This document shows, piece after piece, positions 23,160 to 33,781 of a DNA stretch of 64,000 nt (within the stretch, counting starts at the first letter, position 1; every line of letters begins with the position of its first letter). The notes beneath the pieces are model-generated. The model was not told the DNA's origin, did not search any database, and saw nothing but the letters and a program-made list of their open reading frames with translations. Origin of the DNA: Heracleum sosnowskyi (Eukaryota > Streptophyta > Magnoliopsida > Apiales > Apiaceae); the NCBI GenBank assembly GCA_030848705.1, contig CM061243.1, forward strand, positions 8,953,044-9,017,043, given 5' to 3'. The translations under genes were made by a program, and so were the position numbers.

Positions 23160-23705
23160 TGTTAGGCCGAATACACAATATATAATCAAGTATGTATGAG
23201 AATAACAATCAAGAACACAGGTTTGTAAATCAACAAACTGAATTATATTAAATAATTCTCTCTTAGTGATGTTAATGAATCACAAAGAGCTGCTAGGTTA
23301 CAAGAATAATAATTCTATGTTCGCGTATCCCTTCTAGGGATAACCTATCTGTGTTTATATAGTACACAGCTACATACAATCCTTATCTAATTGATACTCC
23401 TATAAATTAGCTATACAATTATTATCAATTAAGGATTGCTTCAGTCTTCTGTCCAGTCTCCTTAGCTGTATCAATATATTCTGCTTCTTTCCATCTTCAG
23501 AATATATTGCTTCTAGAATCTTTATCTTTGCACCGACAGCTAAGTCAACTATCACCCTGTCAGACTTTAACAAACTCTGACCGGCTTCCATGTAAACTCT
23601 TCACCCAGTCAGACTTTATCAAACTCTGACTGGCTTCTATGTAAACTCTGATATGTACCTGTTACTTAAACACTGATGAACAAACGTCAGCAATTATATC
23701 TAACA
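23160..23705 (-). repeat. 5' LTR of the young Copia
   Basis: This is the right copy, 546 bp, followed by the target duplication TACCC (23706-23710). Because the element is on the minus strand, transcription would start in this copy and run leftwards. Confidence 0.95.
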
Positions 23706-23710
23706 TACCC

Positions 23711-26700
23711 CAATATCTTACACACACAAGTTATAGCCTTAGAAACATTACACAGTAACATTAGTTATTACAAACCAGATGTACTAACCAGGATCTCACA
23801 CTATTAATCACAACTTCTACATGAAGTTACATTAATAGCTAACATAGCTGAAACCTATCCAAACTACTTATGTAGTATCCATCTTGAATCGGACTATCTC
23901 AAGGGTGAATCTTCCACTTCATTTCCCTCACGATTTGGGCAAAGTGACCAAGTTCTCCTTGCACTGAAATATAAATTTTTAAAAGCAAGAATGAGTGAAA
24001 GAATGCTCAGCAAGTTAAGTAGTTACTAATATAAAGTTTTTCCAACAATATAAGAGTAGTACAAAGATATTTCCAATATAGAGTATTCATACTTAATATA
24101 AAGTTTAGAATACCACCATATGAACGACTTTAGTTCATAATTTTGAAAGACACTATCCGTGGCTTAGCACGGTCTTTAGAAATCACAAGTACGCAGTTCT
24201 AGATATTGCAAGATGAACAACACTAGTTCACAAGTTTTAAAATATCATTTGTCTTTCGTCAAACATTTCATACAGTTCAAGATACTGTAACAGAGAATAA
24301 ACTTTTCAACCACTGCCAACATTATCGGTAACTCAGCACCTAGGCTTTCGTTACAATGTTGCAGTACAATTCCAACTAGAAGAAGGGGACATTTTGGAAC
24401 CACGATACACGGTGATCAGCCGGTGTATCGAAACATAACTTCTCTACTAGTAGAAGGACGATTTCCTGTTCGGTTATCACCCTGGCCGCATTCGGGCCCA
24501 TTGTGCTATAAGGTCACTACATCGGCACCTGTTTCATTACCGTGCAAGCCTTTGCACGCAAGGTCACTACCTCGGCGCCTGTTTCATCACCGGGCAAGCC
24601 TTGATAAATATGGCACTACCCCGGCACCTGTTTCATTGCCGTGCAAGCCCTTCCAGTCCCATGATGAATCATATCCTTTAAATTGGAACCGAACTTAATC
24701 GATGTTCCCCGAGCGTAAACTAGCTCGTTGATAGGTATAAGCTTATTACCATATTTACTTCCGGAAATGTTGAGGAAGTAATAATACTATGTGGGTTGAC
24801 TTCTGTCAACTAATAGAGGATACATCAAGAACTTTTTGAAATCACGACCTGGGAGTTAATCGGAATTTTCTTGAGTAACGAAGTTGAAATTCTTTTCTTC
24901 GGATAGAGTAGAAACCTCAGGATACGAGTATTTTCGAGGAATAGACAGAGTAAAACCATTTGTTTGACTCCTTGAACTGGATTCCCAATTTTTGATGAGT
25001 TGAAAAATATTTATTCATATTTAAATATTTTAGTAAACTCGGAATTAATATTTGGGAACCCCTACTGTATTCAAATAATTTTCTGAAGATCAGAAAATAT
25101 TTTAAATAATTAAATAAGTCCTTAAATAAATTTTAAATAAGGTTTTATGATTTCTAAATCATTTTAGAATATTAAATAACTATTAAAAAAATATTTATAA
25201 AATCGTTAATCAATTTGGAATATTTAATAAATATTTATTAAATAATAAACAATTAAATAACTCATTTTTAAATGAATATTCAAATTAATATTCATTTAAT
25301 TAAATAAATATTCAAATAATATTTATTAAATCAATCAAATCATTTTACATTTAAAAATATCTAATTTATATATATATTGGAATATTTTAAATCAATATTT
25401 GAAAATAAACTGTCTCCGGCAATCTCCGGGTTTTTCTGACAGTGTTTATGAAAACTATTTCCGACTCCCAGTCTAATTTGAATATTAAAATACACTCTAT
25501 CTCGTAGAGTACCATATACTCCGATATATATCTATCTATATATATCACATACCAAACAATCATTCGCTATTCGCAAATTCGTACGATAATCAAATCAAGT
25601 ATTTATTTAAAACAGTTATATAACAACAACAACAACAACAGTTTATAAATATCCGAATATTTAAGTTTCGGGTTTGAAAATCTTGCACAATACTTGAAAC
25701 AAAGAATATATATAGATATATTTTTGAATACACAAGTATTAAATATTTGAAAATATGCCCACTATGTACAATAGAGTAAGGGTTAGTAAACTTGCCTGAT
25801 GTCCGAGCTCTAACTGGGTGTGGGTGTTTCTCTTCTAGTCCTGGAACCTTTACCAAGACAATACATAATCTTAATTAGTCACTTGATTTACAGTTCACTT
25901 ATTCTAAGTAAACTTTACTTCACCCGACTTTCACTCTCTCGGGTTCACTTAACTTACGATCTTCTTTATCGTTTTAACAATCCTTTCTACTCTCGTTCTT
26001 TACACCAATACGTTCTCTTGTTAATCCTTAACAACTTTCGAGTTTTAGCCGACTCGATATTATCCCTTTTACTTAGCCAAAACGAGCGGTCAAGGTAGTA
26101 CCCCTAGCGTTGACTTTCCATAGAATTACTATTCCGCAACTCACACTCTAACACTTTTAATAAATCGAAAAATTGATAATTAATTACGAAACCACTTCAA
26201 GGAGCTTCTTGAGTGTTTTTAATATTTATCAAAACTATTTCGATTTGGGAAACGTGAGTTTAAATAGGTGAAACGTATTTTATAAGTCGAGTCAACTACG
26301 GACTTTTATTATTTGTACGAGTTTCGCTAAAATGGTCATAACTCATCAACCGTTAACTCTATTGACACACCGTTTTCGCGTGCACGACCTAGAGAAGGTC
26401 TAGAATGTAATACATCCAAAGTTAGGTTCTGGACAGGGGACCAATTTTCCCGAAATTGCAAAACAGGGCAGTAGCTTTGCAGTGCATAGCGCCACCGCGC
26501 AACTCTGGTTCAAACATTTTTATAAAATCGAAACATTAACCTTTTTGCATAATTATTTTTAGGTTGTCTTCTATACTTTTAGGGCTACGTATCCTCAAAT
26601 TTTCATAATTTGGTATATCTTTTAAGGGGTCCGAATTCAGTTCACAATTTGGTACGTTGTAGCAGTTTTGCGTTTTGAACCACTTACGCTAAAATGACCA

Positions 26701-27060
26701 TATCTCATAAACCATAAATCCTCTCAACATGAAATTTATATGTATACAAACTAAAAACCAAGATATTGACAAGTATGGTCAGTGGTTCCTGAGGTGACAA
26801 ATATTTATGTCCCGAATTCTTGTTACAAGGCAGTCCTAGTGTCAAAGTTCATTATAATGTTTATACATGTCTCAACTTTCAATTTTAACATTGTTAAGTC
26901 CATTCAAAAATTTCTAAAACACCAAGACTCTCATCCTTACTAAATCTCAGTTCTTAAACTTCATAAACATACCACCAACATCCATCCACAACAATCAACC
27001 ATCAAGATTTCATCATCCAAGCACCAAACTTCCAAGAACAAACACATACTTAAACATAAC
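23711..27060 (-). other. Body of the solo LTR, right of the Copia insertion
   Basis: No gene is visible. It holds a threefold ~65-bp tandem repeat (about 24510-24655, core CGGCACCTGTTTCATTACCG), a very AT-rich block of AAATATTTATT words (about 25120-25400), a short TATATCTATC run (about 25523-25545) and an (AAC)n run at about 25621-25640. The minus-strand open frame at 25590-25856 has no recognisable domain. Confidence 0.7.
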
Positions 27061-27063
27061 TTA

Positions 27064-27428
27064 GGTCGTGTTTGGCATTGCTGTTGCAGACAGCAACAAC
27101 AGCTTTTTTCTAAAAAGCAGTTAAAATACTGTTTGGTAAATATAAAAAGCAGCTTTTTTTGAAAAGCGCTTTTGACTGAAAAACTGCTTTTAGAGAAAGC
27201 ATGTTCCCCCATGCTTTTAAAAAAAGCTGTTTTTCAGCTGTTGCGGGAAGCATCTATTGATTTCAACATCAAACCTTACCAACAACATTAATTTTTTATA
27301 TTATACCTCAAAACATGCACATATCAAAAATATTACCAAACAATTATCTGATTTTCGTAACAGCACTTATTTTAACAACACTTTTTTCAACAACACAACA
27401 ATTTTTAACAACAATCCCAAACAGAGCC
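27064..27428. mobile_element. Tourist-like (PIF/Harbinger) MITE, 365 bp
   Basis: It is flanked by TTA at both sides (27061-27063 and 27429-27431). The terminal inverted repeats match at 17 of 23 positions (GGTCGTGTTTGGCATTGCTG against the complement of the right end, GGCTCTGTTTGGGATTGTTG). Internal GCAGCTTTTTT / AAAAAAGCTG words give subterminal inverted repeats. There is no coding capacity. It sits inside the solo LTR. Confidence 0.75.
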
Positions 27429-28456
27429 TTAAACTCAAGCTTAAAACTCAAATTAAATCAAAAGGGTGGATGGTGTTCATACCTTTCTTGAAGTCTTAAC
27501 ATACTAACAAGAGCTTGTAAGCCTTAAGGGAGCCTTGATCTATGCTTAACATCCTCAAACTCACAAAAGAAATCAAGAACACAAGTTAGTATTCCCGGAT
27601 TTACTATTCTGCCTCAACTTTGACCCAATATTTGAACATGTTACACTACTTGGATTGCCATAAAATTTTGAACGTACCTTGGGTATGGATTGAGGAAGCT
27701 ATGGTTAAAATATGGTGATTTTATCATGAGTATATATTTAGTTATGAATTTATTTCTCTCCTCTGTTCTTGCTGAGCAGAATGCTGGAAATGGGAGAGAG
27801 AGCTTTTCTAGCTTTTCTTGGTTTTTGTTTTGTGTTAAAATGAGATATATGGCTATATATTCCTACTAATTCTCAGCCATGTCTTTGGTCCAAGGGAGTA
27901 CAAATCTTTATCCTTGATCTCTCCTTAAAACATGGAATTTTGCCCCCTTTACTATTCACTCTAGTTTGGTTACTTTTTGAACTTGTAGTTTGATTTCTAA
28001 CTAGCTAGTTTGCATGGCATCTTGCATGTTATCTTGCATGTATATTAATTAGCTTACTTATCATCCAATGCTTGTCACTTAATCTTTTATGCAAGTTCGA
28101 TAATTTTTCCATAAACGCGCTTCGTCGCATAGAGCTTTCCATCGTCATTCTCAAGCACTTGATTTCAATAATCCCTTTAAATTCCATAATTTCCTTGCCG
28201 TGGGATTTAATTCAACCTAGGGCTTCCATTATCCTCAATGTCCCACGTTTTTATAAATATTTGGTAGGAGTGAGAATCTTCGCATTCTGACGGCTTTTGC
28301 ATTCTCTTAATTCCTTTGTACAATAATACTACGTTCTCAAAATATAAATATTCCATCATTCATATTATGTGAACTCAAAAGTTTTCCATAATTCCCAAAA
28401 TCACTATTCATAATAATTTTTAAAATTTTACCAAAAATCAGGGTTCTTACAATTGA

Positions 28457-28970
28457 TTAACCTTATTTACAAGTTTTTAGCCGGTCATGTAAACTTTGAA
28501 TGAAGTTTATTGACTACTATAGAAGATGAAAATGATTAAGTGATTTTTGTTTTCAGCTTAATCTTAGAATCTTTACTAATGATAGTAAATCTGAATTGTC
28601 AATCTTGGTTGATCGTGCCGCTGGAGGAGCCAACATAAATGATGGAGAATTAGAGTTGATGCTTCATACGTTCTAACATATTCAGACGCTAATAGATTCA
28701 GCAAAGCATTTTATTGTTAAAAGTAAGAGCTCTAATGTTTAGCCTGGTTTTGTTGGCCAGGTGAATTGGTTGGTTGCTTGTAATGGATGATAGTAGTTTA
28801 TAATGGAATGATGGATTGGTTTTTTAATTTTTTGGCATGTTCATTTTATAATGTAACCTGGTGTTGTGTGGATATACAAAATCATTGTCTAAGCTGCTTT
28901 GAAGCAATAGAGCACTTATTGGAATGCTATTTTATAATAGTTTATAAGTTTGAAAATAATAAATTTATGA
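28457..28970 (+). other. Host-derived segment with a captured gene fragment
   Basis: This is non-LTR sequence right of the solo LTR. It includes an intron-like stretch ending TTTTTGTTTTCAG at 28556, the alpha-mannosidase exon fragment, apparent 3' flank, and a 25-bp sequence at 28946-28970 identical to 11521-11545 at the satellite edge. The lower GC and stop-rich flanks suggest decay. Confidence 0.6.
28557..28676 (+). pseudogene. Alpha-mannosidase (GH38) exon fragment
   Basis: Directly after a good 3' splice site (TTTTGTTTTCAG), a 39-codon frame encodes a peptide containing SELSILVDRAAGGANINDGE and ending ELMLHT. It then runs into TAA at 28674-28676. In plant class II alpha-mannosidases (vacuolar, glycoside hydrolase family 38) the C-terminal beta-domain has the same V-DRA-GG--I-DG--E-MLHRR pattern, so this is a fragment of such a gene. 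The family's next residues (RR and onward) are replaced by a stop, and no other exon is visible. It is probably a dead copy moved here by a transposon, perhaps the Helitron-like element next to it. Confidence 0.75.
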
Positions 28971-29196
28971 GAACGGGCCAAATTTACATACATATTCTAA
29001 TTAAGACACGTGACTAAAAACATATAATCTATTTTTAAATTAATATCCATTTTTTATAAAATTATTAAGAGTAACATAAGTAAAATTATTATTTAATCAT
29101 ATATATTTTTAAAATTTTAAGTTTATTAAAATTATGTCTTAAAATTTTCATATATAATATTAAAACAATTTATGTATCACACAGATTTTAAACTAA
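28971..29196. other. AT-rich spacer
   Basis: No gene or repeat is recognised. It ends at the TC of the Helitron-like 5' terminus. Confidence 0.5.
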
Positions 29197-29277
29197 TCTA
29201 TATTATATTATTAAAGACGAAACATTAAAAGTTTTGGTTGGTTGGTTGGTCGGTCGGTATTTGGGCCGTTTCACGGG

Positions 29278-29282
<5 letters not shown>

Positions 29283-29310
<28 letters not shown>
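29283..29310. repeat. (TA)n microsatellite
   Basis: This is an uninterrupted TATATA run just inside the Helitron-like 5' end and just left of the MULE terminus. Confidence 0.95.
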
Positions 29311-29409
29311 GGGGTTTTGGTCCACAGCCCCCGTTGGTTAGGAAATGCTACACAACCAACCCATTACAGCCCTTTAAAAACGATCATACGGCTAAGGAAA
29401 AGCACTGCA

Positions 29410-29469
29410 ACAATGATTCATTGCACCTCTCGCAATGTATCATTGCACCCCCCCACAATGATACATTGC
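29410..29469. repeat. Palindrome cluster, left end of MULE
   Basis: There are three 15-bp palindrome-like sites: 29410-29424, 29432-29446 (perfect arms GCAATG/CATTGC) and 29455-29469. They are separated by C-rich spacers. Confidence 0.85.
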
Positions 29470-30253
29470 TGGACCTCTTATATTTTTTTTACCAAAACTA
29501 CCCTTTTGGGTTTAAAATCATATATATCCAAATAACTTGTTTATGCAATATTACCTCTTATACTTGTTTAAAATCATATATATCCAAATAACTTGTTTAA
29601 AATCATATGTATGCAATATTATCACTGCACCAACACAAGTAACTTGTTTAAAAATGATTCGTACCAAATATATCCAAAAACAAGAATTTATTTATTATTT
29701 GTAAATTGAAAATTAATTGAATATCAATCTAAATAAAATGTAACTTTAGTCGTAAAGGTGTGTTGGATGTTTAAAGTAAATGAGCTAATGGACCCGGAGT
29801 CACGGATTTCGAACTCGACAAGTTTAATTTAATAAATAATATTATTTTTTAAGGTAAAATAATATAAGGTAAAATAAAAATAATAATATAATAATATAAG
29901 GTAAAATAAAAATAAGAATAGTTAAAATATTATTTTTTAAGCTTAAAATTGAAATATAACATTGCTAGTAATTGTAAACATAATATTTTATTTTTTTACA
30001 ATCATAAATAACAACTAAGAAAGTGTATACATATTTAGGTCAATAGTCAGTAAGCAAACGATTGTTTCACATATCTTTGAGTATATTTCGATTAAATAAC
30101 TTAATATAAATACATATGATGGGAAAAAATATTCACAAATTAGCATCTAAGATATTTTGAAATTTAAATGAATGTAATTTAATTTTTATATACATATTTA
30201 AAGATTAAAAGATAAAAAAGAATTAAAAAAGAATTAAAAAAATGTAAGCTCCT

Positions 30254-30462
30254 GCATTGTTACATTGCGGGGGCCGCAATGAAACATTGTAGGGTACTTT
30301 GCTGCCGCAATGTAACATTGCTGCTACCGCAATGTTACAGTCCCACAAATATTTACATTTTTTTTACTAACCAACATTAATTACGGTTGTTGGGGTAGTT
30401 GGATAGCATTAAATACACCACTAGAGCAATGATTCATTGCGGGGGGTGCAATGATTCATTAC
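30254..30462. repeat. Palindrome cluster upstream of the FAR1-like gene
   Basis: Sites of the form GCAATG-N3-CATTGC lie at 30276-30290, 30307-30321, 30426-30440 and 30448-30462, with a half-site or variant at 30254 and 30329. They are next to G- or C-runs (GGGGGCC, GGGGGGTGC). The gene's ATG is about 150 bp further on, so these sites occupy its promoter. Confidence 0.85.
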
Positions 30463-30607
30463 GGCAATAGTTTGCCCTACCCTACATAATAAAACATTTT
30501 ATTTCCCCCCATTTTTCATGTACACTTTCCCATTAACTTTGGGCTGCGTTTTTTGGAGCTTTTTCAAGATCAAAAACTCAACAAATAAGGTTAGCTCTCT
30601 AATTACT

Positions 30608-31738
30608 ATGGCTTCATTTTTATTTGATGATTCTAGTTCATCTAGTGAGCATAATGAGTTCGATTATGTTACGCCCATTAGAAAAAATCCGGTATTTCGT
30701 AAATTATTTCATGATGTAAATGATATTATAGATGTTGATAGTTATGGTAACGATAATATGGGTGAAGAGAAGATGAATATGAATGAAGTTGGTAAGAAGA
30801 AAACGAATTATAACGAAGAAGATGAGGATATTAGGATGTGGAAAAGTGATAATGGTGATGATGATGATGGTGATGATGTTGATGGTGATGTTGGTTATTT
30901 AATCACATATTGACCTAAATCGACATATCTTAGGGAGGTTAAAAGCGACTTCGAGACGGAGGAAACGAGAAGGAGACTAATATTGAACTCGCCCTTGGAA
31001 ATTCATGCCTCTAAGATTTACACGAAAGAAATGTTTAAACATTTTCAAAAGGAGCTTTTAAAAAGCACATCGTACAAAGTGACCAAAGCCAAAGAAGGTG
31101 GAACTTATTTTTTTAAATTGTTCTTGGTTGAGAAGACTACGATTCCGGAGAATTATAGAAGAAGTTATCGGTTGACGGTTTCCGTGGATGGAACGATTGA
31201 ATGTATTTGTAAGAAATTTGAGCATTCCGGAATGATTTGTAGACACATGATCCGTTACCTAGACAAGAAGGATAAAACTGAAATACCAACCAATTACATC
31301 ATGCCTAGGTGGACAATGAATGGAAACAAAATGGTTGGACCTCTACCTTATACCCCTCATGTTTTTACCAATGTTGGTGCTTCACAAACGTCAAGGTATA
31401 GTGAATTGTGCAAATCTTTTCAAAGTTTGGGTGCTATTGGTAGTTGTTCCGCCCCACGGTTCAATTACGTGATGAACATGATTGAGAGAGAGAAGTGTAA
31501 CGTGAGAAACGCTTTTCCAGAAGAGGAACGTAATGAAAGAATGAATGAGTCGTTTAATCAAGATGACTACCAACATGATCCAATATTCGATCCTCCAATG
31601 TCACAAACTCAGGTACGAAAGAAAGCGGAAAGATATAAAAGTGGTATTGAAACTTCGACTTCAAAAGCCAAGCCACGAAAATGCGGAAAATGTAACGAGG
31701 AAGGAGCAAAACATGATAGAAGAAATTGTCCTAATTAA
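30608..31738 (+). pseudogene. FAR1/MULE transposase-like gene, internally deleted, with in-frame TGA
   Basis: The first segment starts at ATG 30608 (MASFLFDDSSSSSEHNEF). It is acidic and ends at TGA 30911-30913. The same frame then reads on to 31738. The downstream part contains LEIHASKIYTKEMFKHFQKE, typical of the region after the catalytic core in FAR1-type proteins; a SWIM zinc motif CICKKFEHSGMICRH (Cys-x-Cys...Cys-x-His); and a C-terminal zinc knuckle CGKCNEEGAKHDRRNC. The N-terminal FAR1 zinc finger and the whole DDE catalytic domain, several hundred residues in the family, are absent. The join lies between the acidic segment and the SWIM part, near the TGA. This is a deletion derivative that cannot be an active transposase. 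A small SWIM-knuckle protein could still be made if the TGA were bypassed, but I see no evidence for that. Confidence 0.75.
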
Positions 31739-31865
31739 CTTTTCCAATTCATGTATTAATATTTGAACTTGTTTTGAAATTTACTATATGACATTCAAGT
31801 ATTGATAATTATTTGGTAAAAAAAGTGATGATTATTTGATAAAACAATTTGTGTTGTAAAAATCG

Positions 31866-32100
31866 AAGTTTGACAGAAACTTTAGTAGTGTTCCTATGTT
31901 TTTATCTTACTGGAGCAATGAAACATTGCGGGGGGTGCAGTGTTTCAACGCGGCATCAAAAAGTTTGACAGGTTTGACAGAAACTTCAGTGGTGTTCCTC
32001 TGTTTTTATCTTACTGCAGCAATGAAACATTGCGGGGCGTGCAATGTTTCAACGCGGCAGCAAAAAGTTTGACAGTAGTGTTCCTATGTTTCTCCAGATG
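31866..32100. repeat. ~105-bp tandem duplication with palindromes (3' of the MULE gene)
   Basis: The block AGTTTGACAGAAACTT...GCAATGAAACATTGCGGGG occurs at about 31866 and again at about 31971, with a shortened third start at about 32067. Each copy carries the palindrome (31915-31929, 32019-32033). Variants are at 32041-32055 and 32134-32148. Confidence 0.85.
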
Positions 32101-32189
32101 CTACTACCTAATTTCTAAGGAAATTAACAACCAGCAATGTATCATTGTGGCATCCAGAAAAAAATTGATATTAAAATAATATTAAAATA

Positions 32190-33245
32190 AAAAAACTGGT
32201 ATTAAAATAAATTAGAAAAATAATATTTTGCATTTTTAAAAAATGAAATACTATTTTTATCATTTTCTCCTTTTTTTTACTTCACTTCGAATTTTCCCTC
32301 TTTTTTCTACGATTTCTTTAATAAATTTAATACAAATATTTTTGCAATTAGAAAAATGAAAAATAAAATTTTAACAATAATAAAAAAACTGAAATTAAAA
32401 TAATAATAAAAAATTAAAATTATTTCGGTTGTCATGGTATTTTGCATTTTTAAAATATGAAATAATATTTTTATCATTTTCTCCTTTTTTACTTCACTTC
32501 GAATTTTCCCTCTTTTTCCTACGGTTTCTTTAATAAATTTAACACTAATATTTTTTCAATTAGAAAAATGAAAAATAATATTTTAACAATAATAAAAAAA
32601 CTGATATTAAAATAATAATAAAAAATTAAAATTATTTCGGTTGTCGTGGTATTTTGCATTTTTAAAATATGAAATAATATTTTTATCATTTTCTCTTTTT
32701 TTACTTCACTTCGAATTTTCCCACTTTTTCCTACGGTTTCTTTAATAAATTTAATACTAATATTTTTGAAATTAGAAAAATGAAAAATAATATTTTAACA
32801 ATAATTAAACAACTGATATTAAAATAATAATAAAAAATTAAAATTATTTCGGTTGTCATGGTATTTTGCATATTTAAAAAATAAAATAATTTTTTTGTCC
32901 TTTTATCCTTTTCTCCTTTTTTTACTTCACTTCGAATATTTCCACTTTTTTCTACGATTTATTTAATAAATTTAATACTATATTTTTGCAATTAGAAAAA
33001 TGAAAAATAATATTTTAACAATAATTAAAAAAATGATATTAAAATAATAATAAAAAATTAAAATTATTTCAGTTGTCATGGTATTTTTGCAGTTTTAAAA
33101 AATGAAATAACATTTTTATCATTTTCTCCTTTTTTTTACTTCACTTCGAATTTTCTCTTTTTTTTCTACGATTTCTTTAATAAATTTAATACTAATATTT
33201 TTGCAATTAGAAAAATGAAAAATAATATTTTAAGAATAAAAAAAA
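32190..33245. repeat. ~212-bp AT-rich tandem repeat, about 5 copies
   Basis: The marker ATTATTTCGGTTGTC recurs at 32423, 32635, 32847 and (as TTTCAGTTGTC) 33067, with steps of 212, 212 and 220 bp. Each unit also contains TTACTTCACTTCGAATTTTC and TTAATAAATTTAATAC. There is no coding potential. It forms the 3' half of the MULE. Confidence 0.92.
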
Positions 33246-33304
33246 AACTAATACATGCAAGCATTATTAATTTTTTTGTATCCTGCAAAGCTTTTTTCTG
33301 CCCC

Positions 33305-33426
33305 GCAATGAAACATTGCACCCCCCGTAGTTTTATGTGTATTTCGAAGTAGTTTTGGGTTCTAAGGGCAAAAAAGTAAATTAGTTACCCGCAATGTATC
33401 ATTGCAGCCCCGCAATGTTTCATTGC
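33305..33426. repeat. Palindrome cluster, right end of MULE
   Basis: Perfect-arm GCAATG-N3-CATTGC sites lie at 33305-33319, 33391-33405 and 33412-33426, next to C-runs. They mirror the left cluster. Confidence 0.88.
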
Positions 33427-33505
33427 GACAGCTTTTGATCCCAATCGTCCAAATTTGAATTTAACGGATACGATCTGTTGGTTGGATTTCCTTTCCCAAC
33501 CAATG

Positions 33506-33776
33506 GTAATATTATTTTATGTAATTATTAATAAATAATTGGTTACTCTTTTCGGTTAAAACATATTACCTACATTAAAAGTTTTGGTCAGTCGTTATTT
33601 GGGTCGTTTCACGGGTCTAACTATAATCATATTATTTATAACCAACTACCTTTTTCAGCTAAAACACATTACCTATTTTATATTTTCTAACTAAAACAAC
33701 TCATCTTTTAAAAATAACACGGAAAATATATATGTAGATGGTAGTACTATTAAATATTTCAAACCAATTTTATTTT
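33506..33776. repeat. Helitron-body tandem repeats, left of the Tat insertion
   Basis: Degenerate units contain AACATATTACCT, TTTATATTTTCTAACTAAAA and AAATAACACGG. They resume at 42668 on the other side of the Tat element. The stretch at 33572-33620 resembles 29220-29276. Confidence 0.75.
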
Positions 33777-33781
33777 CCACC

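Larger units (their letters stand above)
11899..23705 (-). mobile_element. Young Copia retrotransposon with extra ORF after pol (SIRE/Maximus-like), nested in the solo LTR
   Basis: It is an 11,807-bp element with 546-bp LTRs beginning TGTTAGGCC and ending TCTAACA on the plus strand. The 5-bp target duplication TACCC is intact (11894-11898 and 23706-23710). On the minus strand the order is 5' LTR, initiator-Met tRNA primer site, gag, pol (protease-integrase-RT-RNase H), ~1.5 kb spacer, ORF3, polypurine tract, 3' LTR. I count four differences between the LTRs, all transitions (about 0.7%), so the insertion is recent. The PR-INT-RT-RH order proves Copia. The long gag and the post-pol ORF fit the SIRE/Maximus lineage. 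The copy cannot be autonomous because RNase H carries a deletion near 17757. Confidence 0.95.
11845..28451 (-). mobile_element. Solo LTR, ~4.8 kb, probably Gypsy chromovirus (Tekay-like), with nested insertions
   Basis: The unit begins TGTAACACCCCC at 11845 and ends GGTTCTTACA at 28451. It is flanked by identical 5-bp duplications ATTGA (11840-11844 and 28452-28456). Subtracting the Copia (11899-23705) and one copy of its duplication leaves about 4795 bp, or about 4.43 kb without the MITE. I see no internal gag-pol and no second copy of either end, so this is a solo LTR. A terminus reading GGGGGTGTTACA with a start TGTAAGAACCC matches long-LTR chromoviruses of the Tekay/Del group, which would place it on the minus strand. 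That lineage call is from memory of typical ends and is an inference. The recombination that removed the body may precede or follow the Copia insertion. Confidence 0.8.
29332..33505 (+). mobile_element. Mutator-like element (MULE) with FAR1-type gene remnant
   Basis: The ends are imperfect inverted repeats: CGTTGGTTAGGAAATGCTAC at the left, and CATTGGTTGGGAAAGGAAAT as the complement of the right end at 33505. Both contain a further CCAACC arm, and similarity continues through CGATC-TA-G words. Clusters of GCAATG-N3-CATTGC palindromes lie near both ends and on both sides of the gene. The gene at 30608-31738 is of the FAR1/MULE family, which supports the class. No 9-bp target duplication was found, so the exact borders are uncertain. 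Confidence 0.6.

Noticed and set aside
25590..26098. Possible small genes in the solo LTR
   Set aside because: No domain, AT-rich, overlapping on both strands. One frame consists partly of an (AAC)n run.
30518..30607. Longer N-terminus for the FAR1-like gene
   Set aside because: The added residues are hydrophobic and 5'-UTR-like. The ATG at 30608 starts the acidic segment typical of the gene.
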